The notes: generated by a model from the sequence alone, not told the origin. Numbered from the stretch's first letter, positions 44,403 to 52,494 are shown. The stretch is 64,000 bases of DNA from Microbacterium candidum (GCF_030315975.1 NZ_JASXSZ010000004.1:310001-374000); one strand, 5' to 3'. Numbers and translations: made by a program.

Positions 44403-45236
44403 ATGCCTTCGAGATTCTTGGATGTCGCGTCCCGCTCGATGCCCCGACTCACCGCCCGCGCCGCCGCGGGGCTGATGCTTCTGCCCGGACGGCTGATGCG
44501 CGTCCGGCCGACGCAACGATCGGTCATGGACGCCGCGCAGCGCTCGACGCTCGTCGTCGGACGGCACCGGATGGCCGTCTACCGGTGGGGGACAGGGGAG
44601 CGCCGCATCCTGCTCGTGCACGGCTGGAACGGCCGCTCGGCCCAGTTCGCGGACCTCATTGCCCGGCTGTCGGGCGCGGCGACCGTCGTCGCGTTCGATG
44701 CGCCCGGGCACGGCGAGACGCGCGGTGTGACGGCCGACATCGGGATGTGGATCGAGGCGATCCGCGCGCTCGACGCAGCGTACGGATTCGACGTCATCGT
44801 CGGGCACTCGTTCGGCGGTCTCGCGGCGCGCCGCGCCCGGGGTGCAGGCCTCGTGCGGGGGAGCGTGGTCTCGATCTCCGCGCCGCCGTCGACCGATGCC
44901 GTCATGCAGGCGTATGCCGCCCAGGTCGGACTGCCGGACGGCGTCACGTCCGCGGTGTCGGAACGGCTCGCGCGCCGGCTCGGTCCCGTCATGGCAGCCA
45001 TCGCGATGAGCCCGGATGCGGGCGCCGCGGCCGCGGATGCCGCGATCCTCATCGTCCACGATCGGGACGATCGCATGGTCCCCGCTGCCGCCGCGCCGGC
45101 GATCGCGGCGATGTGGCCGGGGCCGTCGCGCATCCTGCTGACCGCGGGACGCGGGCACAACGGCATCCTGGCCGCGCCCGAGGTTCTGGATGCGGTGGCG
45201 TCCGTCGCTCTCCCTGCACCTGTGCCGGCGGCGTGA
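44403..45236 (+). CDS. Alpha/beta hydrolase under TetR control
   Basis: A 277-residue alpha/beta hydrolase. LLVHGWNGRSAQF is the oxyanion-hole loop, VIVGHSFGGLAARR the nucleophile elbow with Ser, IVHDRDDRMVP the Asp region and TAGRGHNGIL the catalytic His. A basic, partly hydrophobic N-terminus (residues 1-45) may contact the membrane. TATAGT is six bases before the ATG. Control by the divergent TetR protein suggests a detoxification or lipid-related ester substrate, which is inference. It is followed by tRNA-Arg. Confidence 0.85.
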   Translation: MPSRFLDVASRSMPRLTARAAAGLMLLPGRLMRVRPTQRSVMDAAQRSTLVVGRHRMAVYRWGTGERRILLVHGWNGRSAQFADLIARLSGAATVVAFDAPGHGETRGVTADIGMWIEAIRALDAAYGFDVIVGHSFGGLAARRARGAGLVRGSVVSISAPPSTDAVMQAYAAQVGLPDGVTSAVSERLARRLGPVMAAIAMSPDAGAAAADAAILIVHDRDDRMVPAAAAPAIAAMWPGPSRILLTAGRGHNGILAAPEVLDAVASVALPAPVPAA

Positions 45237-45270
45237 GGGGCGGTCCGCAGGTGATAACCTCGATCGGTAC

Positions 45271-45343
45271 GCCTCCGTAGCTCAGGGGATAGAGCGTTGG
45301 TTTCCGGTACCAAAGGTCGCAGGTTCGATTCCTGTCGGGGGCG
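45271..45343 (+). tRNA. tRNA-Arg (anticodon CCG)
   Basis: A 73-nt cloverleaf. The acceptor arm GCCTCCG pairs with CGGGGGC, the anticodon stem TTGGT pairs with ACCAA around the loop TTCCGGT, giving anticodon CCG, and the T arm is GCAGG-TTCGATT-CCTGT. The CCA end is not encoded. A perfect hairpin terminator follows three bases later, and a near copy of that terminator lies 2.8 kb downstream. Confidence 0.95.
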
Positions 45344-45345
45344 CA

Positions 45346-45384
45346 GAGAGAAATCCCAGGTCATGCCTGGGATTTCTTGTTTCC
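45346..45384 (+). terminator. tRNA-Arg terminator, copy 1 of a direct repeat
   Basis: AGAAATCCCAGG and CCTGGGATTTCT form a perfect 12-bp stem with a 5-nt loop, followed by TGTTTCC. The whole 39-nt block is repeated downstream (48188-48226) with three differences. It is the natural terminator of the tRNA gene. Confidence 0.85.
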
Positions 45385-45394
45385 GGATGGCGGC

Positions 45395-46615
45395 TCAGTA
45401 GATGTGCAACTGGGAGAGCAGGCCGTTGGTGTCGTCGACGACCTGCAGCAGATCCTTGTTGTGCTTGATCATCTGGCTGCGCATGTAGACGCGCAGCCAC
45501 TGCTGACCCATGAATGTCTCGTACCGCTCGAACACGACACCCAGCGGCAACTGGGTGTTCGCGAGGTGCCCGGCCAGATGGAAGGCGCACTCGAAACCGA
45601 GTGAGATGGACTGGAAGTACGGCGACCCGATCGCTGAATCGCCCAGGAGGAACACCGGGGTGCGCGCCAGCGGGTGATCCAGACCCGACTCGTGCCATCG
45701 GCGGGACGTCGTGTTCCAGGCGTGATAGACGTTGAGCGGGATCCGGACGATCTCCAGGTCGCCGACGACGTTGCCGGGGCTCTGCTGCTTCATCCGGTTG
45801 ATGAATCCGTCCATGGAGGTGGCGATGAGCGGAAAGTGCTCGCGCAGCCAGGCACCGGTGAACTGGGGCGGCATGGCCTCGAACTCCGCCCGGCTGATGC
45901 TCACGATGCCTGTCACGTGCGTGACGTCGCCGTCGTAGCTCGTCCGCTTGACGGACGGGATGAACTTGTAGCCGGTGTTCTCGAGGTTCTTGTAGTACTT
46001 GCAGAACTCGTCGCATTCGAACGGCGCGTCGTAGAGGAAGGTGACCATGAGCGCGTGCTCCAGATTGAGCAGCCACGTGTTCGCGCCCCGCGCCCCGGAC
46101 TGATCGCCGACCGCCAGCCGATCACGAAGGACGGCACGCGTCCCGCCGCAGTCCACGATCACGTCGTCGGGCTCCGCAAGTGCGAGTGCTGCGTCGGCCC
46201 CCAGGTCGGCGGTGGCGAATTCGACGTCGCCGGATCCTCGCGAGCGGATCAGCTCTGTGAGACCGCGTTCGATGGTGTTGAGCGGGACGAAGCCTTGCGT
46301 CCACTCCTCCACGAGCGCCCGGAGGTCGGAGGCGACGGAGTGCCGGTAGGCGAGTCTCGTCTCCAACTCGACCCGGTCGAAGATGGCTTCGACGTGCTGG
46401 CCGTCGATCGTGTCCGCACGGTAGCTTTCGATGGTGTCCGCCAGGAGATACGGGGCGAGCGTGACCATCCGGGTCCGCGTGTACTCCGGGCGTTTCTCGT
46501 AGACCCGCACCGGTTGACCGGGGACGGACTGCAGCAGTGCGGCCAGGAACAGGCCGACCGGGCCGCCGCCGATCACATGGACGGTGCCCTGCGCGCGTTC
46601 CGAGGTGCCCGCCAC
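45395..46615 (-). CDS. FAD-dependent monooxygenase-like protein
   Basis: A 406-residue flavoprotein. VHVIGGGPVGLFLAALLQ is the Rossmann FAD motif at residues about 12-30, DVIVDCGGTRAVLRDRL is the second nucleotide stretch, and FLLGDSAIGSPYFQSISLGF matches the GD FAD-ribityl motif of group A hydroxylases. The middle region, with FECDEFCKYYKNLENTGYK, is unusual and I cannot place it in a named subfamily. GAGGGAGA six bases before GTG sets the start. It lies inside the segment bounded by the two terminator copies and is convergent with the tRNA. An aromatic hydroxylase role is possible. Confidence 0.75.
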   Translation of the reverse strand: MAGTSERAQGTVHVIGGGPVGLFLAALLQSVPGQPVRVYEKRPEYTRTRMVTLAPYLLADTIESYRADTIDGQHVEAIFDRVELETRLAYRHSVASDLRALVEEWTQGFVPLNTIERGLTELIRSRGSGDVEFATADLGADAALALAEPDDVIVDCGGTRAVLRDRLAVGDQSGARGANTWLLNLEHALMVTFLYDAPFECDEFCKYYKNLENTGYKFIPSVKRTSYDGDVTHVTGIVSISRAEFEAMPPQFTGAWLREHFPLIATSMDGFINRMKQQSPGNVVGDLEIVRIPLNVYHAWNTTSRRWHESGLDHPLARTPVFLLGDSAIGSPYFQSISLGFECAFHLAGHLANTQLPLGVVFERYETFMGQQWLRVYMRSQMIKHNKDLLQVVDDTNGLLSQLHIY

Positions 46616-46704
46616 AGGATCTCCCTCGCGGTTTGAGGCCTCTCGGATCCCCGAGGCCCGATGGTCAAAGGTACCGCTCACCGGGTCCGTCGGCCAGAGT
46701 CGGG

Positions 46705-46999
46705 GCGCTGCGAGATGCGGGGGTCGAGGACCGCGCGAAGGTCTCCGCGGCAGTCCGTGCTGGCGCACGGCGCCGCCGGTGCGGTCGGTTCGATCGTCAC
46801 CCAGCTGGCGCGGGAGTCCGGCGCCTACGTCATCGCCACTGGGCGGGCGAAGGACAGGGAGGCTGCCCTCGACTTCGGTGCGAACGACGGACGCCTTCGG
46901 TCCCGCGTCGGAACCGTCGCGTCGATAGAGGATGCGGTCACCGCACTAAACCCCGCCGCCCGGCGCTCAGGCAAGACCGTGATCACCGTCGCTCGATAG
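46705..46999 (+). pseudogene. Remnant of a zinc-type NADPH:quinone oxidoreductase
   Basis: One frame reads ALRDAGVEDRAKV, which is the region before the nucleotide-binding motif in quinone oxidoreductases; the next frame continues SVLAHGAAGAVGSIVTQLAR, the NADPH motif, so there is a frameshift between them. DFGANDGRLRSRVG then joins the middle of the domain to its C-terminal end (GTVASIEDAV, SGKTVITVAR), skipping roughly 90 residues of the usual protein. The 5' half is absent. Truncation, frameshift and internal deletion together mark a decayed gene. Confidence 0.75.
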
Positions 47000-47011
47000 C
47001 GGAGGTCCTGG

Positions 47012-48154
47012 TCAGCGGATCACGCGATGGATCGACTCGTTCACGTCGGTCCAGAGGTCCTCGATGTTCTCGATGCCCGCCGATAGCCGGCACAGCGTCA
47101 TGGGGACGCCCGCTGCCTCCTCGGCGGCCCATCTCGTGCGGCGCTCGATGAGCGTCTCGACCCCGCCGAGACTGGTCGCATGCGTGATCAGCGCGAGGCC
47201 CGAGAGGATCTCGTCGGTCTGCTCGGGCGTCGCGTCGATCTCGAAGGACAGCATGTTCCCGCACCCGCCGGGCAGCACGCGCAAGGCCTTCTCATGCTGG
47301 GGGTCGCCGGGCAGGCCCGGGTAGTTCACGCGAGTGACCCTCGGATGCGCCTCCAGCCGTCGCGCGAGCTCGGCGGCATTGGCCTCCGCCCGCTCCAGGC
47401 GGACGTCGAGGGTGCGCAATCCGCGCAGGGCGAGGAACGTCTCGAGTCCTCCCGGGATGGCGCCGTGGTCGTGGCGGTGGGCCGCGAGGAAGTCTGCATG
47501 CGCATTCGAGCTGGTGACGGCGACGCCGAGCAGGAGGTCCGAGTGTCCCGCGATGAGCTTGGTCGCCGAGTGCAGGACGATGTCCGCGCCCAGGGCGAGC
47601 GGTCGCTGGCGCAGGGGGGTGGCGAAGGTCGCGTCGACGACGGTGAACGCGCCGCGCTCTCGGGCGCCGGCGGCGATCACGGGGATGTCGGCGACGACCA
47701 TCGTGGGGTTGGCGATCGACTCGATCCACACCATGTCGGCCCCCTCGGCCGCGGCGAGGACGGCGTCGGCGTCGCCCGGGTCCACCGTGCGCACAGTGAG
47801 CCGGCCGTGCGCCTGCATGCGGGAGAAGATGTTGGTGACGCCGTAGTAGGCGGCGGTCGGCAGCACGATGATCCCGCCGGTCGGCACGAGGTCCGCGATC
47901 GCGGTGGCGGCGGCGAGCCCGGAGGCGAACGCGACGGCACGGCCACCGTCGAGGGCACCCATGGCGGCCTCGAACGCTCCCCAGCCGTCGTTGCCGTCTC
48001 GCCCGTACGCCTTCTCGGCGTCGTGGACATAGGTGCTGCTCAGGGCGATCGGCGAATTCATCGGTGCGCCGGGTGTCCGCGCGGGTCTTCCGGCCTGCAC
48101 GGTGATCGTGTCCGGTCGCCACGCGGGGGCGACGGCGACGGACGGCGGGTACAT
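47012..48154 (-). CDS. Trans-sulfuration PLP enzyme (cystathionine gamma-synthase/lyase type)
   Basis: A 380-residue member of the Cys/Met metabolism PLP family. ALSSTYVHDAEKAYGRDGND is the N-terminal active-site loop, IESIANPTMVVADI the substrate stretch, LHSATKLIAGHSDLLLG carries the PLP lysine, and HATSLGGVETLIERR the C-terminal arginine region. It may act on O-acetylhomoserine or cystathionine, or release methanethiol like methionine gamma-lyase; sequence alone does not decide. It is unlike metY in length and N-terminus. It starts 33 bp from the second terminator copy, inside the putative insert. Confidence 0.85.
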   Translation of the reverse strand: MYPPSVAVAPAWRPDTITVQAGRPARTPGAPMNSPIALSSTYVHDAEKAYGRDGNDGWGAFEAAMGALDGGRAVAFASGLAAATAIADLVPTGGIIVLPTAAYYGVTNIFSRMQAHGRLTVRTVDPGDADAVLAAAEGADMVWIESIANPTMVVADIPVIAAGARERGAFTVVDATFATPLRQRPLALGADIVLHSATKLIAGHSDLLLGVAVTSSNAHADFLAAHRHDHGAIPGGLETFLALRGLRTLDVRLERAEANAAELARRLEAHPRVTRVNYPGLPGDPQHEKALRVLPGGCGNMLSFEIDATPEQTDEILSGLALITHATSLGGVETLIERRTRWAAEEAAGVPMTLCRLSAGIENIEDLWTDVNESIHRVIR

Positions 48155-48187
48155 CGAGTCCTCGGTCTGAGCGGCTCCTCTGCGTGA

Positions 48188-48226
48188 GAGAGAAATCCCA
48201 GGCGATGCCTGGGATTTCTGGTTTCC
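48188..48226. repeat. Terminator hairpin, copy 2 of the direct repeat
   Basis: This repeats the block after tRNA-Arg at 36 of 39 positions, including the perfect 12-bp stem AGAAATCCCAGG/CCTGGGATTTCT; the differences are two loop bases and one base after the stem. Outside the 39 bp the flanks do not match. There is no tRNA next to this copy. Confidence 0.85.
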
Positions 48227-48247
48227 GAGCTGACTTCGTGGGACGGT

Positions 48248-48682
48248 TCAGGACCCGCCTGCCGCCGCCTGGCGCATGCTCTTCGCCATCTCCATCATCT
48301 CCGGCGACGGCTCGCTGATCGCGAAGATGTTGCCCTCGCTGTCGCTGAACCACGCACCGCGGAGGTCGCCGAGCTGGGCGATCCCGTCCACGGTCTTCAA
48401 CCCGGGGAAGTCGTAGTCGTGGAAGACGACGCCGTGTGTGCGGAGGGCGGTCGCGTCGCGGTCGAGGTTGTCGGTGACGAGGTTGAACGCCGTGTTCTTC
48501 GCTGTGCCGGCGAAGTCGGTGCGGTACACCAGCACGAACATCCCGCCCACCTCGTAGTACAGGTTCCCGCCCTCGTCGTCGGTGTACACGGGGTCCCGGC
48601 CGAGGACGTCGTGCCACCAGCGCTTTGCGCGGTCGAGGTCCGATGCGGGGAGGACGGCCGTTGCCATGAGGTTGTCGAACAT
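48248..48682 (-). CDS. VOC-family (glyoxalase/bleomycin-resistance-fold) protein
   Basis: A 144-residue protein starting MFDNLMATAVLPASDLDRAK, with WWHDVLGRDPVYTDDEGGNL and GAWFSDSEGNIFAISEPS, the two beta-alpha-beta-beta-beta modules of the vicinal-oxygen-chelate fold. The last motif usually carries a metal-ligand Glu; here SEP is present. It could be a dioxygenase-like, lyase or drug-binding protein. GAGGAA before the ATG sets the start. The 150-bp gap upstream is AT-richer than its surroundings, with TTCCAC and TAAAAT at 17-bp spacing as a possible promoter. Confidence 0.8.
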   Translation of the reverse strand: MFDNLMATAVLPASDLDRAKRWWHDVLGRDPVYTDDEGGNLYYEVGGMFVLVYRTDFAGTAKNTAFNLVTDNLDRDATALRTHGVVFHDYDFPGLKTVDGIAQLGDLRGAWFSDSEGNIFAISEPSPEMMEMAKSMRQAAAGGS

Positions 48683-48833
48683 GATGTTCCTCGGTCCCTT
48701 GGGGATGTTCGCTGTCCCGCGCCGACCCAGGGCGAGCGCCCCGGTTATTCGGGCGCGCGAATGAGTTTCCCCAGTTCCGCGAATTTTACCGTGGCGACAA
48801 CAAAAGTGGAAGAGTCTTCCTGCCTTCACCTGC

Positions 48834-50225
48834 TCAGCCGAAGAGCGCGTGCACCGCATCCTGGTGTCGTGCGACGGCCGCGCCCACCGTCTCGAGGTAG
48901 CGCTGGGTCCCCGCACGCGCCACGGGCTCGGCGAGGTGGTCTCGCAGTCCATGGGTGAGGTTGAGGCGACTGGCGTCGATCCAGGTGGAGAGCTCTCGAT
49001 CCTGACGCCAGGTCGCCTCCGTCATCCATGACCGGCAATGGACGCCGATGGCGTCGTCGGCATCGGACACATACCGGTTGGGGGCGGTGAGCCGATTCTT
49101 GTCGTGCTCCTCACGGCGGGCTTCGACCCAGGCGATCAGCGCGGCGTTGAAGCTCGGCGAATTGTGGCGCACGTTCTGGATGGTGATCCGATCGCCCGTG
49201 AAGACCGGGCGGGGCGGGTTCTGGTTCAGGCCGGCCGCCGAGCAGTCGACGTACAGGCTTCCGCGGCGCGAAGGCACCTCGCCGTCGGTCAGCGACAGGA
49301 GATCGGCCTCGATCGACGCGATATGGCCGAGCCGGACGACATCGGTGATCGTTCGCAGCGAGTCGACCTCGGGGCGGCTGACCATCGTGCCGACCCACCG
49401 GGTCGGCAGCCGCGTCTCGTCGATTCGGAGGAATCGGCCGAGCTCTTCCAGCCGCTCCAGGATGTCGACGGGGCGATCGAGCTCGGCGCACGCCTCGGTC
49501 TCGCGCGACAGGCCGTCCATGAGCGTGCCCACGTCATCGAGGGGCTGCATCCCCGCCCGGTCGGTCAGCCACATCTCCCGCGGCCGGACCCACCGGATGT
49601 CGTCCGGCTCCACGCCGTGATCGAGGAGCCACAGGCAGGCGTCGAACGATGTCTTGCCGCCGCCCAGGATCGTGACGTGGTCGTGGTCGTCCACGCACCG
49701 GGGGAGGTCGTTGACCGGGACGCATCGCACGTCGCCCGCGACGGTGAACGACGGACGGTGAGTGGCCGGAACGGATGCTTCCAGGTAGCGCGCATCGACG
49801 ACTCTGCGTCGCGGCTGGATGTGGATGACGCGGTCCGTCGCGAGATCGCGAACAGCCTGCGCCCCCGCACCATCCTCTCCGAGGTGGTCGTGCCCACCCA
49901 GGAAGGTCACGCGTCCGCTCGCCTCGAGCCGCTCGTGCAGGACGCGATCGAAGTACGCGCAGACCTCGGCGCCGGTCGCCTGCTCGTAGAAGCCGGCGTT
50001 TCGACCGGACGTCTGGCGCTGGTCGTCTCCGAGCGGTGTGGAGTTCACGCCGTACAGCGCAGACGACAGATGCAGGCGGACGAAGGGATACGCATCCTGC
50101 CAGTGCCCGCCGACCTCGGTGCGGCGGTCGACGAGCGTGATCGCGGCATCCGTCTCGTCCACCAGCGTGTCCGCGAAAGCCAGTCCGGCAGCGCCGGCTC
50201 CGACGATCAGATAATCGGTTTCCAT
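48834..50225 (-). CDS. FMO-like NAD(P)/FAD-dependent oxidoreductase
   Basis: A 463-residue flavoprotein. The N-terminal FAD motif is DYLIVGAGAAGLAFADTL, followed by VDRRTEVGGHWQDAYPFVRL, where the GGxW and Y/P-rich segment resembles flavin-containing monooxygenases; VTILGGGKTSFDACLWLLDH is a second Rossmann motif for NAD(P)H. The FMO fingerprint FxGxxxHxxxY/F is not obvious, so a monooxygenase role is likely but not certain. It lies upstream of a VOC gene on the same strand and downstream of the YciI gene, 54 bp away. Confidence 0.82.
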   Translation of the reverse strand: METDYLIVGAGAAGLAFADTLVDETDAAITLVDRRTEVGGHWQDAYPFVRLHLSSALYGVNSTPLGDDQRQTSGRNAGFYEQATGAEVCAYFDRVLHERLEASGRVTFLGGHDHLGEDGAGAQAVRDLATDRVIHIQPRRRVVDARYLEASVPATHRPSFTVAGDVRCVPVNDLPRCVDDHDHVTILGGGKTSFDACLWLLDHGVEPDDIRWVRPREMWLTDRAGMQPLDDVGTLMDGLSRETEACAELDRPVDILERLEELGRFLRIDETRLPTRWVGTMVSRPEVDSLRTITDVVRLGHIASIEADLLSLTDGEVPSRRGSLYVDCSAAGLNQNPPRPVFTGDRITIQNVRHNSPSFNAALIAWVEARREEHDKNRLTAPNRYVSDADDAIGVHCRSWMTEATWRQDRELSTWIDASRLNLTHGLRDHLAEPVARAGTQRYLETVGAAVARHQDAVHALFG

Positions 50226-50279
50226 CCGACTCGCCCCCGGGCACGATCGTACGCCGTGCCCGGGGTCTGAGTCAGGGCC

Positions 50280-50615
50280 TCACATGCCTGGGACGGGCTG
50301 CGCCTCGTGGACTTCGATGCTGCAGCCTCCGGGCATGTTCAGGTGCGGGTGCGCCTTGGCCAGTTCGAGGGCCGCGTCGGCATTCTCCACGTCGATGATC
50401 GTGTAGCCGACGACGTCCTGCGTGCTCGGGGCGACGCCGTCGGTCGTGACGTGCACGCCGCCTGCCAGAGGGGTCCCGAAGTCGACCATTCCGGGGCCGA
50501 CCTTCTCCGCCCACTGCATCCAGGCGCCCATGACCTGCTGCATCTCCTCGGGGTCCGGGGGTGTGGCGTCGGCGGGGGTCTGCGGGGCGTGGTAGATGAA
50601 GACGAACTTGGTCAT
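50280..50615 (-). CDS. YciI-family protein
   Basis: A 111-residue ferredoxin-like protein starting MTKFVFIYHAPQTPADATPP, with MQWAEKVGPGMVDFGTPLAG and a conserved GYTIIDVENADAALELAKAHPHL. YciI-like proteins have a His/Asp pair near the dimer interface (here D of VDFG and H of AHPHL) and are often fused or adjacent to sigma factors or SRPBCC proteins; enzymatic role unclear. Third gene of the ArsR-SRPBCC-YciI operon. Confidence 0.88.
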   Translation of the reverse strand: MTKFVFIYHAPQTPADATPPDPEEMQQVMGAWMQWAEKVGPGMVDFGTPLAGGVHVTTDGVAPSTQDVVGYTIIDVENADAALELAKAHPHLNMPGGCSIEVHEAQPVPGM

Positions 50616-50651
50616 GATGATTCCTTCCAGTCGGGTCCGATGTGTTCGGTC

Positions 50652-51089
50652 TCAGGGCGTTCGGTACAGTGCGGCAAGCGTCTCGAGGCAGCCGGCCCAC
50701 CCGGCGGCATGCATGTCGGCCTCCGCCTGCGCGACGAAATCGGTATGCACGATCGTGACGGTCGTGCTTCCATCCGCATCCGCGAAACGGACCTCGACGC
50801 GCGTGTCGTTGTCGGAGCCGTCCCAGCGCCACGTGAACACGAGGCGATGCGGGCGGTCGATATCGAGGTAGGTGCCGCCGACGGCCTGCACCTGCCCCTC
50901 GGGGTCCAGCATCTCCAGTCGGTACGTGCCGCCCGGTCGCAGGTCCACCGTGGCGATCGTCGGACCGAATTCCAACGACGGCCGATGCCATGCGCCGAGA
51001 TGCTGCGGATCGGTCCACAGCTCCCACATGGTCTCGATGTCGAGAGCGAAGCTCCGTTCGACGTTCGCGGTGAACAGGGTGTTGAACAC
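50652..51089 (-). CDS. SRPBCC (AHSA1/CalC-type) ligand-binding protein
   Basis: A 145-residue START-like protein. It begins with VERSFALDIETMWELWTDP, the first beta strand and helix of the Aha1/CalC fold, then GPTIATVDLRPGGTYRLEML and RLVFTWRWDGSDNDTRVEV, and ends WAGCLETLAALYRT. Such proteins bind hydrophobic ligands in a large cavity, sometimes as antibiotic-sequestering resistance proteins. It starts 3 bp after the ArsR gene, so the regulator and this binding protein are a unit. The ligand is unknown. Confidence 0.88.
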   Translation of the reverse strand: MFNTLFTANVERSFALDIETMWELWTDPQHLGAWHRPSLEFGPTIATVDLRPGGTYRLEMLDPEGQVQAVGGTYLDIDRPHRLVFTWRWDGSDNDTRVEVRFADADGSTTVTIVHTDFVAQAEADMHAAGWAGCLETLAALYRTP

Positions 51090-51092
51090 GGA

Positions 51093-51476
51093 TCAGTCCT
51101 TCTCTTGAGCGGTCGGGGCAGGTCGTCCGAGCGTGTCGATATAGCTCTGCAGCGAATCGAGCTGCGCGTTCCAGTAGTCGGTCATGGCGACGATCCAGTC
51201 CTTCGCCGCGTCGAGCACCTCGGGACTGGCCTGTGCGCTCGTGATCCGTCCGACCCGCGACCGTGTGATCAGCCGTGCGCGCTCCAGCGACGCGAGGTGT
51301 TTGTTGAGTGCCTGCGGCGACATCTCGAGGCGCTCGGCGAGGACGGCCATCGTCGCGGGCCGGTCTCTCGCCACGACCTCGCGCAGCACCGCGCGCCGTG
51401 CAGAATGCGCGAGCGCCGCGAAGACGGCGTCCAGCTCGACCTCGCCCAGCGGGGCCGGAGCAGCTCCGTAAACCAT
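51093..51476 (-). CDS. ArsR-type winged-helix regulator
   Basis: A 127-residue regulator. LDAVFAALAHSARRAVLREV is the ArsR start, RPATMAVLAERLEMSPQALN with KHLASLERARLITRSRVGRI is the recognition helix and wing. No Cys metal-site motif is present (no ELCVCDL), so it is not a metal sensor and belongs with the ArsR proteins paired with SRPBCC genes. The ATG lies seven bases after TAGTGT, and a perfect palindrome straddles the start codon, which fits leaderless, autoregulated expression. Confidence 0.88.
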   Translation of the reverse strand: MVYGAAPAPLGEVELDAVFAALAHSARRAVLREVVARDRPATMAVLAERLEMSPQALNKHLASLERARLITRSRVGRITSAQASPEVLDAAKDWIVAMTDYWNAQLDSLQSYIDTLGRPAPTAQEKD

Positions 51477-51485
51477 GTGGTTTAC
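51468..51485. promoter_or_regulatory. Palindromic operator over the ArsR start codon
   Basis: GTAAACCATGTGGTTTAC has perfect 8-bp arms around a 2-bp centre. It covers the start codon and the 3' edge of the -10 (TAGTGT on the minus strand), so a bound repressor would block initiation of the ArsR-SRPBCC-YciI operon. Confidence 0.75.
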
Positions 51486-51564
51486 ACTATGCGGTCGATC
51501 GCCGGGCGTCAACTGCGAGCGTTCGGGGCGCCGAGCCGGGCGGCTTCGGGCGCGGTGAGGGGAC

Positions 51565-52494
51565 TCACGCCGTGCGCAGCTCCTCCGGCTCCGCGACGAC
51601 GTCGACGAGGGCGCCGTTGCGCCACACCGTCATCTCCATGCGCCGGCCGATGGCGCCCTCGACCATGACCCGCTGCAGGCCGGTCGGATCGAGGATCCGG
51701 ATGCCGTCGAGCGAGATGACGATGTCGCCCGGTCGCGCCCCAGCCCGTGCGGCGGGGCTGCCGGCGACGACCGAGACGACCTGCATCCCGGTGTCCGACT
51801 CCACCTTCGCGGCGACGGCCGGCTCCAGGCGGACCTTGGCTCCGGCGACGCCGAGCCAGGCTCGGCGCACGCGACCCGTCGTCCGCAGCGAGTCGATGAT
51901 CGTGCGCGTCGTCGCGTTGATGGGGACGGCGAGGCCCAGCCCCATCCCGGCGACCGCGGTGTTGACCCCGACCATCTTCGCGGCGCCGTTCGCGAGCACC
52001 CCGCCGCTGTTGCCGGGGTTGAGGGCCGCATCCGTCTGGATCACCTCGTCGATGACGCGTCCCGATTGGGTCGGGAGGGAGCGGCCGAGCCCCGAGACGA
52101 TGCCGGCGGTGACGCTGCCGGCGAGCCCGTGCGGATTCCCGAGCGCAACGACGAGCTGGCCGACGCGCAGTTCCGCCGCGTCCCCCAGCCGGACCGGCGG
52201 GGGAGTCGGTCCGTCGGCGCGCAACACGGCGAGGTCCGACAGCGGATCGGCGCCGACGACGTGCGCACCCGCGCTCGTCCCGTCCGAGAAGGCCAGGGAG
52301 ACGGAGAGCGCGCCGGACACGACGTGCGCGCTCGTCAGGAGATGACCGTCGCCGGTGATGACGGACGCGCTGCCCGCGCCGGCGCCCTGCCGCGTGCGCA
52401 CCTCCACGGATGCCACGGAGGGGAGCACCGCCTCCGTCACGCGCATGACCGTCGCCGAGTACGCGTCGAGCGCGTCCGCATCCGTGTCGCTCAC
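51565..52494 (-). CDS. HtrA-like S1C serine protease without membrane anchor
   Basis: A 309-residue trypsin-like protease with one PDZ domain. The triad is His57 (TSAHVV), Asp87 (PLSDLAVLR) and Ser163 (NPGNSGG); the PDZ domain runs from about residue 215 to 300 with SPAARAGARPGDIVISLDG. Actinobacterial HtrA/PepD proteins normally have a cytoplasmic region and a membrane segment or signal peptide; here the protease begins at once (VSDTDADALDAYSATVMR) with no hydrophobic start. CAGACT six bases before the GTG could be the -10, so the start looks real. It may be a cytoplasmic quality-control protease. Confidence 0.85.
   Translation of the reverse strand: MSDTDADALDAYSATVMRVTEAVLPSVASVEVRTRQGAGAGSASVITGDGHLLTSAHVVSGALSVSLAFSDGTSAGAHVVGADPLSDLAVLRADGPTPPPVRLGDAAELRVGQLVVALGNPHGLAGSVTAGIVSGLGRSLPTQSGRVIDEVIQTDAALNPGNSGGVLANGAAKMVGVNTAVAGMGLGLAVPINATTRTIIDSLRTTGRVRRAWLGVAGAKVRLEPAVAAKVESDTGMQVVSVVAGSPAARAGARPGDIVISLDGIRILDPTGLQRVMVEGAIGRRMEMTVWRNGALVDVVAEPEELRTA

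Noticed and set aside
45282..46076. Minus-strand frame crossing tRNA-Arg
   Set aside because: It covers the tRNA and its terminator and lies in a different frame from the flavin monooxygenase that is supported by motifs and a ribosome site.
48683..48833. A small gene in the AT-richer gap upstream of the VOC gene
   Set aside because: The minus-strand frame extends through it, but there is no ribosome site and the VOC start is well supported by GAGGAA; best read as promoter region.
45395..51476. A biosynthetic gene cluster for a natural product
   Set aside because: Two flavoproteins, a PLP enzyme, VOC and SRPBCC genes are suggestive, but there is no core synthase, carrier protein or precursor peptide.
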